A stretch of 64,000 nucleotides of DNA from a candidate division WOR-3 bacterium. GTDB taxonomy: Bacteria > Hydrothermota > Tepidihabitantia > Tepidihabitantales > CAIPLT01. The stretch is from the NCBI GenBank assembly GCA_039801505.1, contig JBDRUV010000002.1, positions 186,001 through 250,000 on the forward strand, written 5' to 3'. The position numbers and the translations under genes are program-made. A model generated the notes under the pieces. It did no database searches. It worked only from the letters and a program-made list of their open reading frames with translations, and was not told the origin of the DNA. This document shows, one piece after another, positions 43,769 to 53,104 of this stretch; position 1 is the first letter of the stretch, and each line of letters begins with the position of its first letter.

Positions 43769-45526
43769 ATGGGAATCATTATTAAAGTTTCAGGACCATT
43801 AGTACTAGCCAAGGGAATGAGTGAATCCAAAATGTATGATATTTGTCGGGTTGGTGAAAAACGTCTAATTGGCGAAATTATTGGTCTTAAAGGCGACATC
43901 GCTTCTATCCAAGTGTATGAGGAAACCGAAGGCATCGGGCCCGGCGAAATTGTAGAACCCCTTAATATGCCTCTAACTGTTGAGCTTGGGCCGGGCCTTA
44001 TTGGTTCAATATATGATGGTATTCAACGCCCCCTCGATATTATCTACGAACGATACGGTTATTTTATACCTCGGGGTACCGAACTGCCAGCCCTGGATCG
44101 CACTAAAAAATGGCATTTTATCCCTACTCGCAAACCCGGTGAATATGTAACTAGTGGCGATATCATCGGCGAGGTTGAGGAGTCTGTATTAGTGACGCAT
44201 AAAATAATGGTGCCTTATGGAATCGAGGGTGAAGTTCTGGAAATTAAAGAAGGTAAGTATACCGTTACCGAGCCAGTGGCTATTGTTAAAACAAAAGATG
44301 GTCCTAAAGAGATCTTAATGATGCAGAAATGGCCGGTCCGTAAACCACGGCCGTATAAGCGGAAATTACCGCCTGAAGAACTTTTAATCACCGGGCAACG
44401 CGTAATTGATACATTTTTCCCAATTGGCAAAGGCGGCACCGCATGTGTTCCTGGGCCGTTTGGGTCGGGCAAAACGGTAATTCAGCATCAGTTGGCTAAA
44501 TGGGCTGATGCCCAAGTTATCGTTTTTGTTGGATGCGGCGAACGAGGTAATGAAATGGCTGATGTTCTTTTAGAGTTCCCCAAGTTAAAAGATCCTAAAT
44601 CTGGTGAACCATTAATGAAACGGACGGTGCTTATTGCTAATACATCAAACATGCCAGTAGCTGCCCGAGAAGCATCAGTCTATACTGGTATAACCATCGC
44701 AGAATATTTTAGAGACATGGGTTATTCAGTGGCCCTACAAGCTGATTCCACTTCACGATGGGCCGAGGCTTTGCGAGAAATTTCCGGTCGATTAGAAGAG
44801 ATGCCGGGCGAAGAAGGCTATCCGGCCTATTTAGGAACCCGAATTGCCGAATTTTACGAACGGGCTGGTAAGGTCGAAACCTTAGGAAGCGATACACGTG
44901 TTGGTGCATTATCAGTTATTGGTTCGGTATCGCCACCCGGTGGCGATTTATCAGATCCCGTAGTCCAGGCTACATTGCGCGTTGTAAAAGTATTTTGGAG
45001 TTTAGAAGACAAGCTAGCTTTTAAAAGACATTTTCCTGCAATTTCCTGGCTTAATTCTTATTCCCTGTATACAGATAGTTTACGAGGCTATATCGAAAAG
45101 ACAATTGGAGAGGTGTTTCGAAAAAATTCGGAGCAGGCATTATGGCTTTTAGAACGTGAAGCAGAATTAGAAGAAATCGTCCGATTAGTCGGAAAGGATA
45201 CGCTTACGGCACAAGATCGTCTAATTTTAGAAAGTGCCCGTTCAATTCGCGAAGATTTTTTACATCAAAATGCCTTTTTAGAAGTGGATACTTATTCAAC
45301 TTTGGACAAACAAGCAATGATGCTCGATGTTATTTTGTATTTCTACAATAAAGCTAAAGAATATTTAGATAAAATTCCATTAGATCAGCAAAATATTAAA
45401 ATGAATAAAATCGAAAAACTTCCAGTTCGAGAAAAAATCGCCCGAATGAAGTTTATTCCTGAAAGTGAAAAGGGATCAATCTTTAAGATAAAAAAAGAAA
45501 TCGACATCGCATTTGAAAATCTTTAA
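43769..45526 (+). CDS. atpA: V/A-type ATPase catalytic subunit A
   Basis: This 585-residue protein is the nucleotide-hydrolysing/synthesising subunit. It has the P-loop [50 protein letters not shown]-type sequence (here [15 protein letters not shown]), [31 protein letters not shown] and the A-type bulge region (about 115-190). It forms a hexamer with B. Whether the complex pumps H+ or Na+, or makes ATP, cannot be judged because the K subunit is not visible. Confidence 0.95.
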   Translation: MGIIIKVSGPLVLAKGMSESKMYDICRVGEKRLIGEIIGLKGDIASIQVYEETEGIGPGEIVEPLNMPLTVELGPGLIGSIYDGIQRPLDIIYERYGYFIPRGTELPALDRTKKWHFIPTRKPGEYVTSGDIIGEVEESVLVTHKIMVPYGIEGEVLEIKEGKYTVTEPVAIVKTKDGPKEILMMQKWPVRKPRPYKRKLPPEELLITGQRVIDTFFPIGKGGTACVPGPFGSGKTVIQHQLAKWADAQVIVFVGCGERGNEMADVLLEFPKLKDPKSGEPLMKRTVLIANTSNMPVAAREASVYTGITIAEYFRDMGYSVALQADSTSRWAEALREISGRLEEMPGEEGYPAYLGTRIAEFYERAGKVETLGSDTRVGALSVIGSVSPPGGDLSDPVVQATLRVVKVFWSLEDKLAFKRHFPAISWLNSYSLYTDSLRGYIEKTIGEVFRKNSEQALWLLEREAELEEIVRLVGKDTLTAQDRLILESARSIREDFLHQNAFLEVDTYSTLDKQAMMLDVILYFYNKAKEYLDKIPLDQQNIKMNKIEKLPVREKIARMKFIPESEKGSIFKIKKEIDIAFENL

Positions 45527-45528
45527 AT

Positions 45529-46917
45529 ATGCTTGAGTATCGAACCATAAAAGAAATATTTGGGCCGTTGGTGTTAGTGGAAAACACCGAAAATGTTAAA
45601 TATGGCGAATTGGTGGAATTGATTCTTGCAGATGGAAGTATACGGTCCGGGGAAGTATTAGAAGTTCATGAAGATAAAGCACTAATTCAGGTATTCGAAG
45701 GCACGGCCGGAATCGATGTCGTTAACACTAAGGTCCGATTTTTAGCCCAAGGGATTATGCTTGGGGTATCTCGAGATATGCTTGGTCGAATTTTTAACGG
45801 CTTAGGGAAACCTCGTGATGATAAACCGGAACTTATTCCCGAAAAATATTTACCAATTACTGGTTCGCCAATTAACCCGTATGCACGAGAGTATCCCAAC
45901 GAATTTATTCAGAGCGGCATTTCAGCGATTGATGGATTAAACACTTTAGTTCGGGGTCAAAAACTACCAATTTTTTCAGGTGCTGGACTTCCTCACAATC
46001 GATTGGTTGCTCAAATTATGAGACAGGCCAAAGTACTAAAGGGAGATGATTCTGCAGATGAAACTACAGACTTTGCTATTGTGTTTGGTGCTATGGGGGT
46101 AACTTTTGAGGAAGCCCAGTTTTTTATATCTAACATTAGAAACTCCGGGGCGATTGTTCGAACTGTTTTTTTCTTAAATTTAGCTGACGAACCTGCCATA
46201 GAACGAATTGCAACTCCGCGGGCGGCACTGACGACTGCTGAATATTTAGCATTTGAATGCGATATGCATGTATTAGTAATCCTGACCGATATGACAAACT
46301 ATTGTGAGGCTTTAAGGGAAGTCTCTACCGCTCGCAAAGAAATTCCAGGACGTAGAGGATATCCTGGGTATCTTTATACCGATTTAGCAACAATCTACGA
46401 ACGATGCGGAAGAATTAAAGGTAAACGTGGTTCAATAACCATGATGCCGGTCCTGACAATGCCTGAGGATGATAAAACCCATCCGATTCCAGATCTTACA
46501 GGATATATTACTGAGGGGCAAATCGTGCTATCTCGGAGTTTATACAAAAAAGGAATTTCACCGCCGATAGATGTTTTACCTTCCTTGTCGCGATTAAAAG
46601 ATAAAGGTATCGGGCCGGGTAAAACACGCGAAGACCATGCCGATCTATTTAACCAATTGTTTGCTGCCTACGCCCGAGGGAAGGAGGCTGAGGAGTTACA
46701 GATAATTTTAGGTGAGGCAGCCCTGACCGAGATGGATAAGATTTACTTAAAATTTGCTCAAGTTTTTGAAGAACAATATGTATCCCAAGGTGAATACGAA
46801 GATCGTTCGATTGAAGAAACGTTAGATTTGGGATGGAAGCTTCTAAAGATTTTCCCAAGAAGTGAGTTAAAGCGTATTCGAGAATCATTTATTGTAAAAT
46901 ATTTTGATAAATCTTGA
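45529..46917 (+). CDS. atpB: V/A-type ATPase subunit B
   Basis: This is the 462-residue non-catalytic regulatory subunit. It has [19 protein letters not shown] in place of a canonical P-loop, [58 protein letters not shown] and [19 protein letters not shown]. The gene starts 2 nt after A. Subunit D, which normally follows B, is absent; a PorV-like gene starts instead, its -35 box overlapping the B stop codon. Confidence 0.95.
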   Translation: MLEYRTIKEIFGPLVLVENTENVKYGELVELILADGSIRSGEVLEVHEDKALIQVFEGTAGIDVVNTKVRFLAQGIMLGVSRDMLGRIFNGLGKPRDDKPELIPEKYLPITGSPINPYAREYPNEFIQSGISAIDGLNTLVRGQKLPIFSGAGLPHNRLVAQIMRQAKVLKGDDSADETTDFAIVFGAMGVTFEEAQFFISNIRNSGAIVRTVFFLNLADEPAIERIATPRAALTTAEYLAFECDMHVLVILTDMTNYCEALREVSTARKEIPGRRGYPGYLYTDLATIYERCGRIKGKRGSITMMPVLTMPEDDKTHPIPDLTGYITEGQIVLSRSLYKKGISPPIDVLPSLSRLKDKGIGPGKTREDHADLFNQLFAAYARGKEAEELQIILGEAALTEMDKIYLKFAQVFEEQYVSQGEYEDRSIEETLDLGWKLLKIFPRSELKRIRESFIVKYFDKS

Positions 46918-46942
46918 CATAAGAAGACTGAATGCATAAACT
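46914..46942 (+). promoter_or_regulatory. Promoter of the 46949 PorV-like gene, overlapping the atpB stop
   Basis: TTGACA (46914-46919) contains the TGA stop of subunit B; 17-nt spacer, TAAACT (46937-46942), 6 nt to the ATG. Confidence 0.7.
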
Positions 46943-46948
46943 AAATTA

Positions 46949-47875
46949 ATGGTAATTCCAGCTCTTTTATTGTGCTTTTTTATTACCACAGTTCTGCCGA
47001 ATGCTGGAAATAGTGGCTATTTATTTTTAAGAATTAACCCAGATGCGTACTCGTCAGCGATAGCGAACTCCGGGGTAGGTAAAGATTTTACTAAAGAAGC
47101 AAGTGTATTTAACTTCACTGTTAACCCGGCTTATTTAGTAACTAGCTCGAAGATAGGTATTACTTATCTTAATTATCTAGCCGGGGTACAAATTGGTGGG
47201 CTTTCATATATTCAGGCTAATCCGATTCCAGTTCTTAACTCGGGTGGTATTGGGCTTTTATACCTTAACTCTGGAACAATCAAAAAGACCGATGAATATG
47301 GATATGAATTGGGTAGTTTTACTGTTTCATATGTTAACTTAAATATTTTGGGAAGTTATGAATTAGTAAAAGAAAAATTATTAGTAGGTGCTAATGTAAA
47401 ATTTTTGAGGGGGGTCATTGATAGCTTTACAAGCCTAGGATTAGCTGGTGATTTTGGTGTTTGTTGGCGTTCGCCACTTGCGGGATTAAGCACTGGTGCG
47501 GTGCTTAAAAATTTTGGATTAGAAGTCAAAAGTTTTAATAATACTCGGGAAGAGTTACCGCTCGATGTTGTGTTAGGTTGTGATTATTGGATATTTTCAA
47601 ATGCCCATATCTTGTTTGAACTTTATAAACCATTTGGCAACCCCTTACAATTCAACATAGGTGGCGAATATGAAGCGCATCGGTATTTGACCCTAAGACT
47701 TGGGTACAATTCGCGTGGCAAATATTTTAGAGAAAATAGTAGCGATCTGCTCTCAGGATTGTCATTTGGATTTGGCATTCATTTTGCCCGAGGCCAGTTT
47801 GACTATAGTTTTGTGCCGATGGGAAGCCTTGGTTACACACACAATTTAACATTTTCCTTGCAATTTAGAAAATAG
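46949..47875 (+). CDS. PorV/PorQ-like outer-membrane protein
   Basis: This 308-residue protein with a signal peptide (VIPALLLCFFITTVLPNA) then shows FLRINPDAYSSAIANSGVGKDFTKEASVFNFTVNPAYL, a PorV-type opening. Repeated strands follow (VGANVKFLRGVIDSF, GLSTGAVLKNFGLEV) and a closing aromatic strand (LTFSLQFRK). It is the third such barrel in the window and the closest in style to the Bacteroidetes PorV family. It is expressed from its own leaderless promoter and followed after 6 nt by the YhaM-like gene. Confidence 0.72.
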   Translation: MVIPALLLCFFITTVLPNAGNSGYLFLRINPDAYSSAIANSGVGKDFTKEASVFNFTVNPAYLVTSSKIGITYLNYLAGVQIGGLSYIQANPIPVLNSGGIGLLYLNSGTIKKTDEYGYELGSFTVSYVNLNILGSYELVKEKLLVGANVKFLRGVIDSFTSLGLAGDFGVCWRSPLAGLSTGAVLKNFGLEVKSFNNTREELPLDVVLGCDYWIFSNAHILFELYKPFGNPLQFNIGGEYEAHRYLTLRLGYNSRGKYFRENSSDLLSGLSFGFGIHFARGQFDYSFVPMGSLGYTHNLTFSLQFRK

Positions 47876-47881
47876 TCCTGT

Positions 47882-48859
47882 ATGAAACAGCAATTTGTAA
47901 AAGATTTGAGTGTTGGGGTAAAAGTAAATGATATTTTCTATGTAGTAAATCGCTGGTATCGCGAAAAACGTGATGGAGATACTTTTTTAATCTTGGAGTT
48001 ATCGGATCGAACCGGAATTATCAACGCCAAAATTTGGAACAATCTCGAAACATTCAAATCAATTGCAACCCCGGGGAATTTTGTTCGCGTGGAAGGTGTG
48101 GTAAATGAATACAATGGCGAAAATCAAATTGTCGTTTCTGGTTTGCAATTTGTCTCGACCGATGAAGTTTCAACCCAAGATTTTATTCAACGCAGTGAGT
48201 TTGATGTTGACGAAATGTTTAATGAGTTCCGCCAGTTTGTTGGCAATATCGACGATCCAGATTATCGGAAATTAGTTGAAAATATTTTTTCACAAGATGA
48301 GATTGCTGGAAAATTTAAAACAGCCCCAGCGTCAACTGGTATTCATCACGCTTATCTTGGGGGACTCTTAGAGCATACGTTAGGGATGTTACGAGCTGCT
48401 TACGCAATATTAAATACCTATCCTGAGCTAGATCGGTCGTTGGTAATTACAGGTATTATCGTTCACGACATTGGTAAACTTTGGGAATACCAATATAATA
48501 GTGTAAATGTAATTGCTCACACTGACGAAGGATACTTACTGGGGCATATTGTGATCGGGTATGAGTTTGTAAAAAAAGAAATTACCCAAATCAGAAATTT
48601 TTCTAAAGAGAAAGCAGATCTGTTGTTACATATAATTTTAAGCCATCACGGCCAACGAGAATTCGGCTCGCCGGTAACTCCTAAATTTGCCGAGGCCTTT
48701 TTAGTCCACACGCTTGACAATTTAGATGCTCGACTGAATATGTTTAAATCTAGCATCGAAAAAAGTCGCAATGAACGTTGGTCAGACTTCAATCAATTCC
48801 TGGGCACCAGGGTTTTTATTAGAAAGGACCTTAAAAATTCCAACTCTTCCAACAGATAG
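47882..48859 (+). CDS. yhaM: YhaM-type 3'-5' exoribonuclease (OB fold + HD domain)
   Basis: In this 325-residue protein, residues ~5-95 form an OB fold (VKVNDIFYVVNRWYREKRDGDTFLILELSDRTGIINAKIW). The C-terminal HD phosphohydrolase domain has metal ligands in HHAYLGGLLEHTLGM, GIIVHDIGKLWEY and ILSHHGQREFGSP. This architecture is that of Bacillus YhaM/Staphylococcus Cbf1, which trims RNA and single-stranded DNA from the 3' end. The first ATG gives the expected family start. Confidence 0.85.
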   Translation: MKQQFVKDLSVGVKVNDIFYVVNRWYREKRDGDTFLILELSDRTGIINAKIWNNLETFKSIATPGNFVRVEGVVNEYNGENQIVVSGLQFVSTDEVSTQDFIQRSEFDVDEMFNEFRQFVGNIDDPDYRKLVENIFSQDEIAGKFKTAPASTGIHHAYLGGLLEHTLGMLRAAYAILNTYPELDRSLVITGIIVHDIGKLWEYQYNSVNVIAHTDEGYLLGHIVIGYEFVKKEITQIRNFSKEKADLLLHIILSHHGQREFGSPVTPKFAEAFLVHTLDNLDARLNMFKSSIEKSRNERWSDFNQFLGTRVFIRKDLKNSNSSNR

Positions 48860-48899
48860 AGTCTAAGGGGTCAGCTTTTTATAATACAAGAAACGAGAC

Positions 48900-49556
48900 A
48901 TGAACAATAATATTGATTACTATAAAATTTTAAAAGACTGGTGCCAAACTTTAGGATTAAAAATAACTGACGAGGAAATTAATAAATTTAGAGCATATGC
49001 GCAGCTTATTTGTAATTGGAACACCAAAATTAATCTTATTTCTCGAAAAGATGTTGATCGGATTGTTAGCTATCATTTTATTGATTCAGTCAGCTCGGTC
49101 GGTTTAATCTCCTACGGTGCCCAGGTGGCAGATTTAGGGAGCGGTGCTGGATTACCGGGTATACCTGTAAAAATTGTTCGACCGGATATAAACTTAACTC
49201 TTATCGAAAGTATTAAGAAAAAAGCTAGATTTTTAGAAGAGACGATTAAATTGCTCAATCTTTCTAATACTCAAGTTCTTGCAGCTCGGGCTGAAATGAT
49301 TTCAAATGGGCTATTTGATACTATGTTGGTGAGACTGGTTGGTAAGATAAAAGATATCTTAAAAATCGTAAGTCCGCTACTTAAAGTTAAAGGGTTAGTT
49401 ATCTTCTATAAATCCCAACAGGTTAACTCAGAAATAAAAGCCGCCCAGCGTGTGGCACTTAAAAAACATTTTGTCCTTAGCCAAGTTAACGAGGTTATAT
49501 TGCCGTGCACTCATATTATTAGGGAATTTGTAGTATATACCAAAGTATCGGACTAA
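48900..49556 (+). CDS. rsmG: 16S rRNA (guanine527-N7)-methyltransferase
   Basis: This 218-residue Rossmann methyltransferase has the N-terminal helix LICNWNTKINLISRKDVDRIVSYHFIDSV and the SAM-binding VADLGSGAGLPGIPVKI, followed by IESIKKKARFLEETIK and ARAEMIS, all typical of RsmG (GidB). It methylates G527 of 16S rRNA. A TATAAT at 48880-48885 lies 14 nt before the ATG, with a poor -35. Many genomes pair it with mnmG or parAB; here it follows the YhaM-like gene. Confidence 0.92.
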   Translation: MNNNIDYYKILKDWCQTLGLKITDEEINKFRAYAQLICNWNTKINLISRKDVDRIVSYHFIDSVSSVGLISYGAQVADLGSGAGLPGIPVKIVRPDINLTLIESIKKKARFLEETIKLLNLSNTQVLAARAEMISNGLFDTMLVRLVGKIKDILKIVSPLLKVKGLVIFYKSQQVNSEIKAAQRVALKKHFVLSQVNEVILPCTHIIREFVVYTKVSD

Positions 49557-49578
49557 ACAAGCATTTATTACAATGATA

Positions 49579-49607
49579 TTGACTTTTAAAATATTTTTTG
49601 TTATAAT
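49579..49607 (+). promoter_or_regulatory. Promoter of the large secreted protein gene
   Basis: TTGACT (49579-49584), 17-nt spacer, TATAAT (49602-49607). It leaves 123 nt to the start, with two Shine-Dalgarno-like sites (AAAGGAGG near 49656, AGGAGG near 49715). A 7-codon ORF (49711-49734) overlaps the start codon as ATGA. Confidence 0.75.
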
Positions 49608-49730
49608 TAACTTTAATGAATTTTTATTTTATAAGTAATAAGTTAAAAAAAACAGAAAGGAGGCGCCGTCTGTACCATAGCCTTACATTAATAAAAATAA
49701 AAAACAAACCATGCAGGAGGTAACGCAACG

Positions 49731-52337
49731 ATGAGTAAAAAAATATTAGTTATCTTAGCAGTTGGGATGGTCGCAGGTATCTATGCGAACAATATCTTCT
49801 CGACTGATCCCAATGCTGTGTTTAATAAAACCAGGCCGGTTACTTACTATTCATATCCTGAACCGCTTCAGAAAAGTGAAGACACGATTTATTACGATGG
49901 ACCTAATGCCAATAATGGTATTGGTCTTACTAATGGTGGCACATTTTATGGGGCGGTGCGCTTTACCGCTGTGGATGGTTGTACCCTAAAGTCCGCGATT
50001 TTCTTCCAATATCAAGCAGTTAGTGCTAGTGGCTGGATTTATGTTCATGCCGCCGGTACCTCATCAGCTCCCGGAGCCAAGCTTGACAGTGCTCCTTATA
50101 ATAACACCCCTGGAACTTGGGTGCGGGTTAACTTTCCAACCCCAATATATTTTCCCAGCGGGACTGACTTCTGGCTAAATGTTAAGATTACTCATACTTC
50201 TGGTACATATCCTTTTGGCGTCGATGCTGGTCCCTCAGTGACGCCGCCGCGGTCTTATGTATCTCTTGATGGCACAAGCTGGCAGACTCTAGTTTATTAT
50301 AATTTGAATTATAACTGGAATCTGCGCGCAATTGGCCGATTTGTTCGGTTTGCCAATGATGTTGGAGTTGATGAAATTATTGCGCCTGGCTCGACCCATC
50401 GGGTTAATACCCCAATGACACCAGTTGCTCGAGTCAAAAATTACGGCACAAACGCGCAGACCAACTTTTCCGTGGTTTGTAGTATCCTAGGCAGTGGGGG
50501 GACGGTCCGGTATACCAATACCCAGACCGTAGCTTCATTGGCCCCAAGTGCTACAGCCAATGTTAATTTTACGAGCTGGACCCCAACGATTGAAGAACAG
50601 GTAACAGTGATTATGAGAACGCTTCTCAGTGGTGATCAAAACCCCGCAAATGACCGTAAGACCAGAAATACTCAAATCGCTCAGGAATTACTATCCGAAG
50701 GATTTAATGATCCGACCTTCCCGCCGGCGGGTTGGCAGGCCGTAGTTATTAGCGGCACTTATAACTGGGAACGGTTTACCTCCGGTACTTATCCGACTTG
50801 CACGCCGTATGAGGGTGAAGGCATGGCTGGTTATCGGTCCTGGTATGCCTCTAGTGGTAGTCAGGCCCGGCTAATCACCCCAGCAATTACCCCCGGTGCT
50901 CCCACTCAGTGCACCTTGAAGTTTTACATGATGCATGATCCGGGTTATTCTACAGTGCAGGAGAGTGTGATTGTAGAGGTTTCAACTAATGGTACAACAT
51001 TTAATCGTGTAGCTGCCTTCCGACGGTATGAACCGACCCAGGGTTGGCAAGAGCATGCGGTCTATCTGGGTAATTTCTCGACGCCGTTCTATGTTGGTTT
51101 CCGTGCCCTTTCGGGATATGGTAACAATATGTATATCGATTTTGTGCGCGTGACCGGTGCTGCGCCAATGGCAAACGATATCGGAGTGGAAGCGATTCGG
51201 GCCCCGGGTGCTGTGCATCAGATAAACACCCCGATGACCCCAGTTGCCTTGATTAAGAATTATGGTACCAATACGGCGACTAATATTATGGTGCGTTGTT
51301 CGATTATCGGTAGTGGTGGCGCTGTGCGTTATACCTCAACGAATGATTACGGCTCGTTGGCACCAGGCGAAACTGCTCGAATTAGCTTTGCCTCTTGGAC
51401 GCCGACGATTTCTGAGAATGTCACGGTTATTATGCGGACATTCTGGGCACAGGATCAGAATCCCAACAATGACCGGTTGACTCGGACGACTTTAATTGGC
51501 GCGATCACTTATTATGATTTTGAGACCTCTGATGGTGGGTTTATACCGGATCCGGCCGCTGGTGGTTGGGAGTGGGGTGTGCCGACTTCAGGTCCTGGTT
51601 CAGCTTATTCTGGTCAGAAGCTTTGGGCTACGGTGTTGGGTGGCAATTATGTCAACAATGCGGACTGGAAGCTAACGACGCCGACCTTTACGGCTTCGGT
51701 GAATAATCCGGTTTTGAAGTTTTGGCACTGGTATTATATTGAGACTAACTGGGATGGTGGAAATGTGAAGCTGTCGACAGATGGTGGTGCAACTTGGAAT
51801 GTGATCAGTCCGGTTGGTGGTTATAATGGGGTTGCGAATACGGCTAATGTTGCGATACCTGGTGAGTCTTGTTATACTGGTTCGATGCAGAGTTGGAATG
51901 AGGCGGTATTTAATTTACCGGTGAATGCTGGGCAGCAGTTTAGTTTGCGTTGGCATTTTGGTTCGGACGCTTCGGTGGTGTATGCTGGTTGGTATGTTGA
52001 CGATGTGATGTTAATTGGTGCTGCAGCTGCTGGTATTAGTGAGGGTAAGACTGGTGGTGTTCAGGTGACTGCGCTTAAGGGTATTCGGAATCCGGTGCGT
52101 GGTGGTGGATATATTGGGTTTAGTTTAGCTGCGCCTTCGGATGTGCGGTTAAGTATTTATGATGCTTCTGGTCGACTGGTGCGGACCTTGGTGAGTGGTT
52201 ATCAAGGGGCTGGTGAGTATAATATCTTCTGGAATGGTCGGGATGATGCCAATCGTGAGGTGAGCGAGGGTATTTATTTCTATAAGCTTGAGACTACTGG
52301 TTACGCTCAGACGCGTAAGCTCATCTACACCCGCTAA
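49731..52337 (+). CDS. Large secreted repeat protein with C-terminal sorting domain
   Basis: This 868-residue protein begins with a signal peptide (ILVILAVGMVAGIYA). A jelly-roll-like region (about 45-205) precedes two CARDB-like beta-sandwich repeats at about 207-320 and 481-590, sharing TPMTPVA(R/L)(V/I)KNYGTN and (S/T)WTPTI. Each repeat is followed by a choice-of-anchor/MAM-like domain (about 325-478 and 593-760). The last ~85 residues (VRLSIYDASGRLVRTLV, FWNGRDDANREVSEGIYFYKLETTG) are a FlgD/type-IX-like sorting domain. No catalytic motif was seen; an adhesin, surface-layer or matrix role is possible. It is followed by a strong terminator. Third-position usage becomes G/T-rich after about 51300. 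Confidence 0.75.
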   Translation: MSKKILVILAVGMVAGIYANNIFSTDPNAVFNKTRPVTYYSYPEPLQKSEDTIYYDGPNANNGIGLTNGGTFYGAVRFTAVDGCTLKSAIFFQYQAVSASGWIYVHAAGTSSAPGAKLDSAPYNNTPGTWVRVNFPTPIYFPSGTDFWLNVKITHTSGTYPFGVDAGPSVTPPRSYVSLDGTSWQTLVYYNLNYNWNLRAIGRFVRFANDVGVDEIIAPGSTHRVNTPMTPVARVKNYGTNAQTNFSVVCSILGSGGTVRYTNTQTVASLAPSATANVNFTSWTPTIEEQVTVIMRTLLSGDQNPANDRKTRNTQIAQELLSEGFNDPTFPPAGWQAVVISGTYNWERFTSGTYPTCTPYEGEGMAGYRSWYASSGSQARLITPAITPGAPTQCTLKFYMMHDPGYSTVQESVIVEVSTNGTTFNRVAAFRRYEPTQGWQEHAVYLGNFSTPFYVGFRALSGYGNNMYIDFVRVTGAAPMANDIGVEAIRAPGAVHQINTPMTPVALIKNYGTNTATNIMVRCSIIGSGGAVRYTSTNDYGSLAPGETARISFASWTPTISENVTVIMRTFWAQDQNPNNDRLTRTTLIGAITYYDFETSDGGFIPDPAAGGWEWGVPTSGPGSAYSGQKLWATVLGGNYVNNADWKLTTPTFTASVNNPVLKFWHWYYIETNWDGGNVKLSTDGGATWNVISPVGGYNGVANTANVAIPGESCYTGSMQSWNEAVFNLPVNAGQQFSLRWHFGSDASVVYAGWYVDDVMLIGAAAAGISEGKTGGVQVTALKGIRNPVRGGGYIGFSLAAPSDVRLSIYDASGRLVRTLVSGYQGAGEYNIFWNGRDDANREVSEGIYFYKLETTGYAQTRKLIYTR

Positions 52338-52359
52338 TTAGCTTAATAAAATCTAACCC

Positions 52360-52403
52360 TGGGGTGCAGGTCTTATTTAAAGACTGCACCCCATAATTTT
52401 TTT
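52360..52403 (+). terminator. Strong intrinsic terminator
   Basis: TGGGGTGCA (52360-52368) pairs with TGCACCCCA (52385-52393), and GTCTT/AAGAC continues the stem past a one-base bulge; T7 follows at 52397-52403. It separates the secreted protein gene from phoB. Confidence 0.85.
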
Positions 52404-52414
52404 AAAAGGTTTAA

Positions 52415-53098
52415 ATGAGTAAGGTAATAGCCATCGTTGAAGACGAAGCTGATATTGTTGAGGTGATAACTTATCATTTAGAAAAAGAGAAATTCAAGGT
52501 CGAGAGTTTTTATAATGGAGAAAGTTTTTTAGAGTATTTAAAAGATCACCAACCCAGTTTGGTAATTCTTGACTTGATGTTACCAGGCATTGATGGGATT
52601 GAGCTTTGTAAAATCCTTAAAGCCGATCCCAAGACCCGAGCAATTCCGATTATTATGGTAACTGCTAAGGGTGCGGAAAGTGATCGGATCTTAGGGCTGG
52701 AATTAGGAGCTGATGATTATGTTGTAAAACCATTTAGCCCCAAAGAACTTATCGCCCGCATCAAGGCAGTTTTACGACGCCTCGAACGGAAGATCGCCGA
52801 GGAAAAGATTTTCAGTCACGCGGGATTAAAAGTTAATTTCTCTCGCTACGAAGTTTTAGTTGATAACAAACCAGTAAAACTGACAAGAACTGAATTCAAA
52901 ATATTACAAACTATGCTAATGCGGCCGGGATGGATTTTTAATCGAAAACAGCTGCTTGACGAAGTTTGGGACTACGATAAGATAGTCTCTGAACGTACTG
53001 TCGATGTCCACATTCGAAATTTAAGAAAAAAATTGGGCAAATACGGGCAATGGATAAAGTCAATATCGGGCATCGGTTACAAATTTGATGTTACATAA
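52415..53098 (+). CDS. phoB: Phosphate-regulon response regulator PhoB/PhoP type
   Basis: This 227-residue OmpR-family regulator has a receiver domain with acidic pocket VEDEAD, phospho-Asp in VILDLMLPGIDG, TAKG and the Lys of VVKPFSPKEL. The winged-helix DNA-binding domain has LTRTEFKILQTML and VSERTVDVHIRNLRKKLG. Assignment to PhoB rests on the adjacent PhoR-like kinase and Pst genes and on an 11-nt direct-repeat Pho box at 55279-55322. It lies just after the strong terminator, with no clear promoter; AAAAGG precedes the ATG. Confidence 0.87.
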   Translation: MSKVIAIVEDEADIVEVITYHLEKEKFKVESFYNGESFLEYLKDHQPSLVILDLMLPGIDGIELCKILKADPKTRAIPIIMVTAKGAESDRILGLELGADDYVVKPFSPKELIARIKAVLRRLERKIAEEKIFSHAGLKVNFSRYEVLVDNKPVKLTRTEFKILQTMLMRPGWIFNRKQLLDEVWDYDKIVSERTVDVHIRNLRKKLGKYGQWIKSISGIGYKFDVT

Positions 53099-53104
53099 AA
53101 TAGC

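Noticed and set aside
50352-51500. Internal repeats of the 868-residue protein as a DNA-level tandem duplication or CRISPR-like array
   Set aside because: Similarity is at protein level between two separated CARDB-like domains; the nucleotide sequences have diverged.
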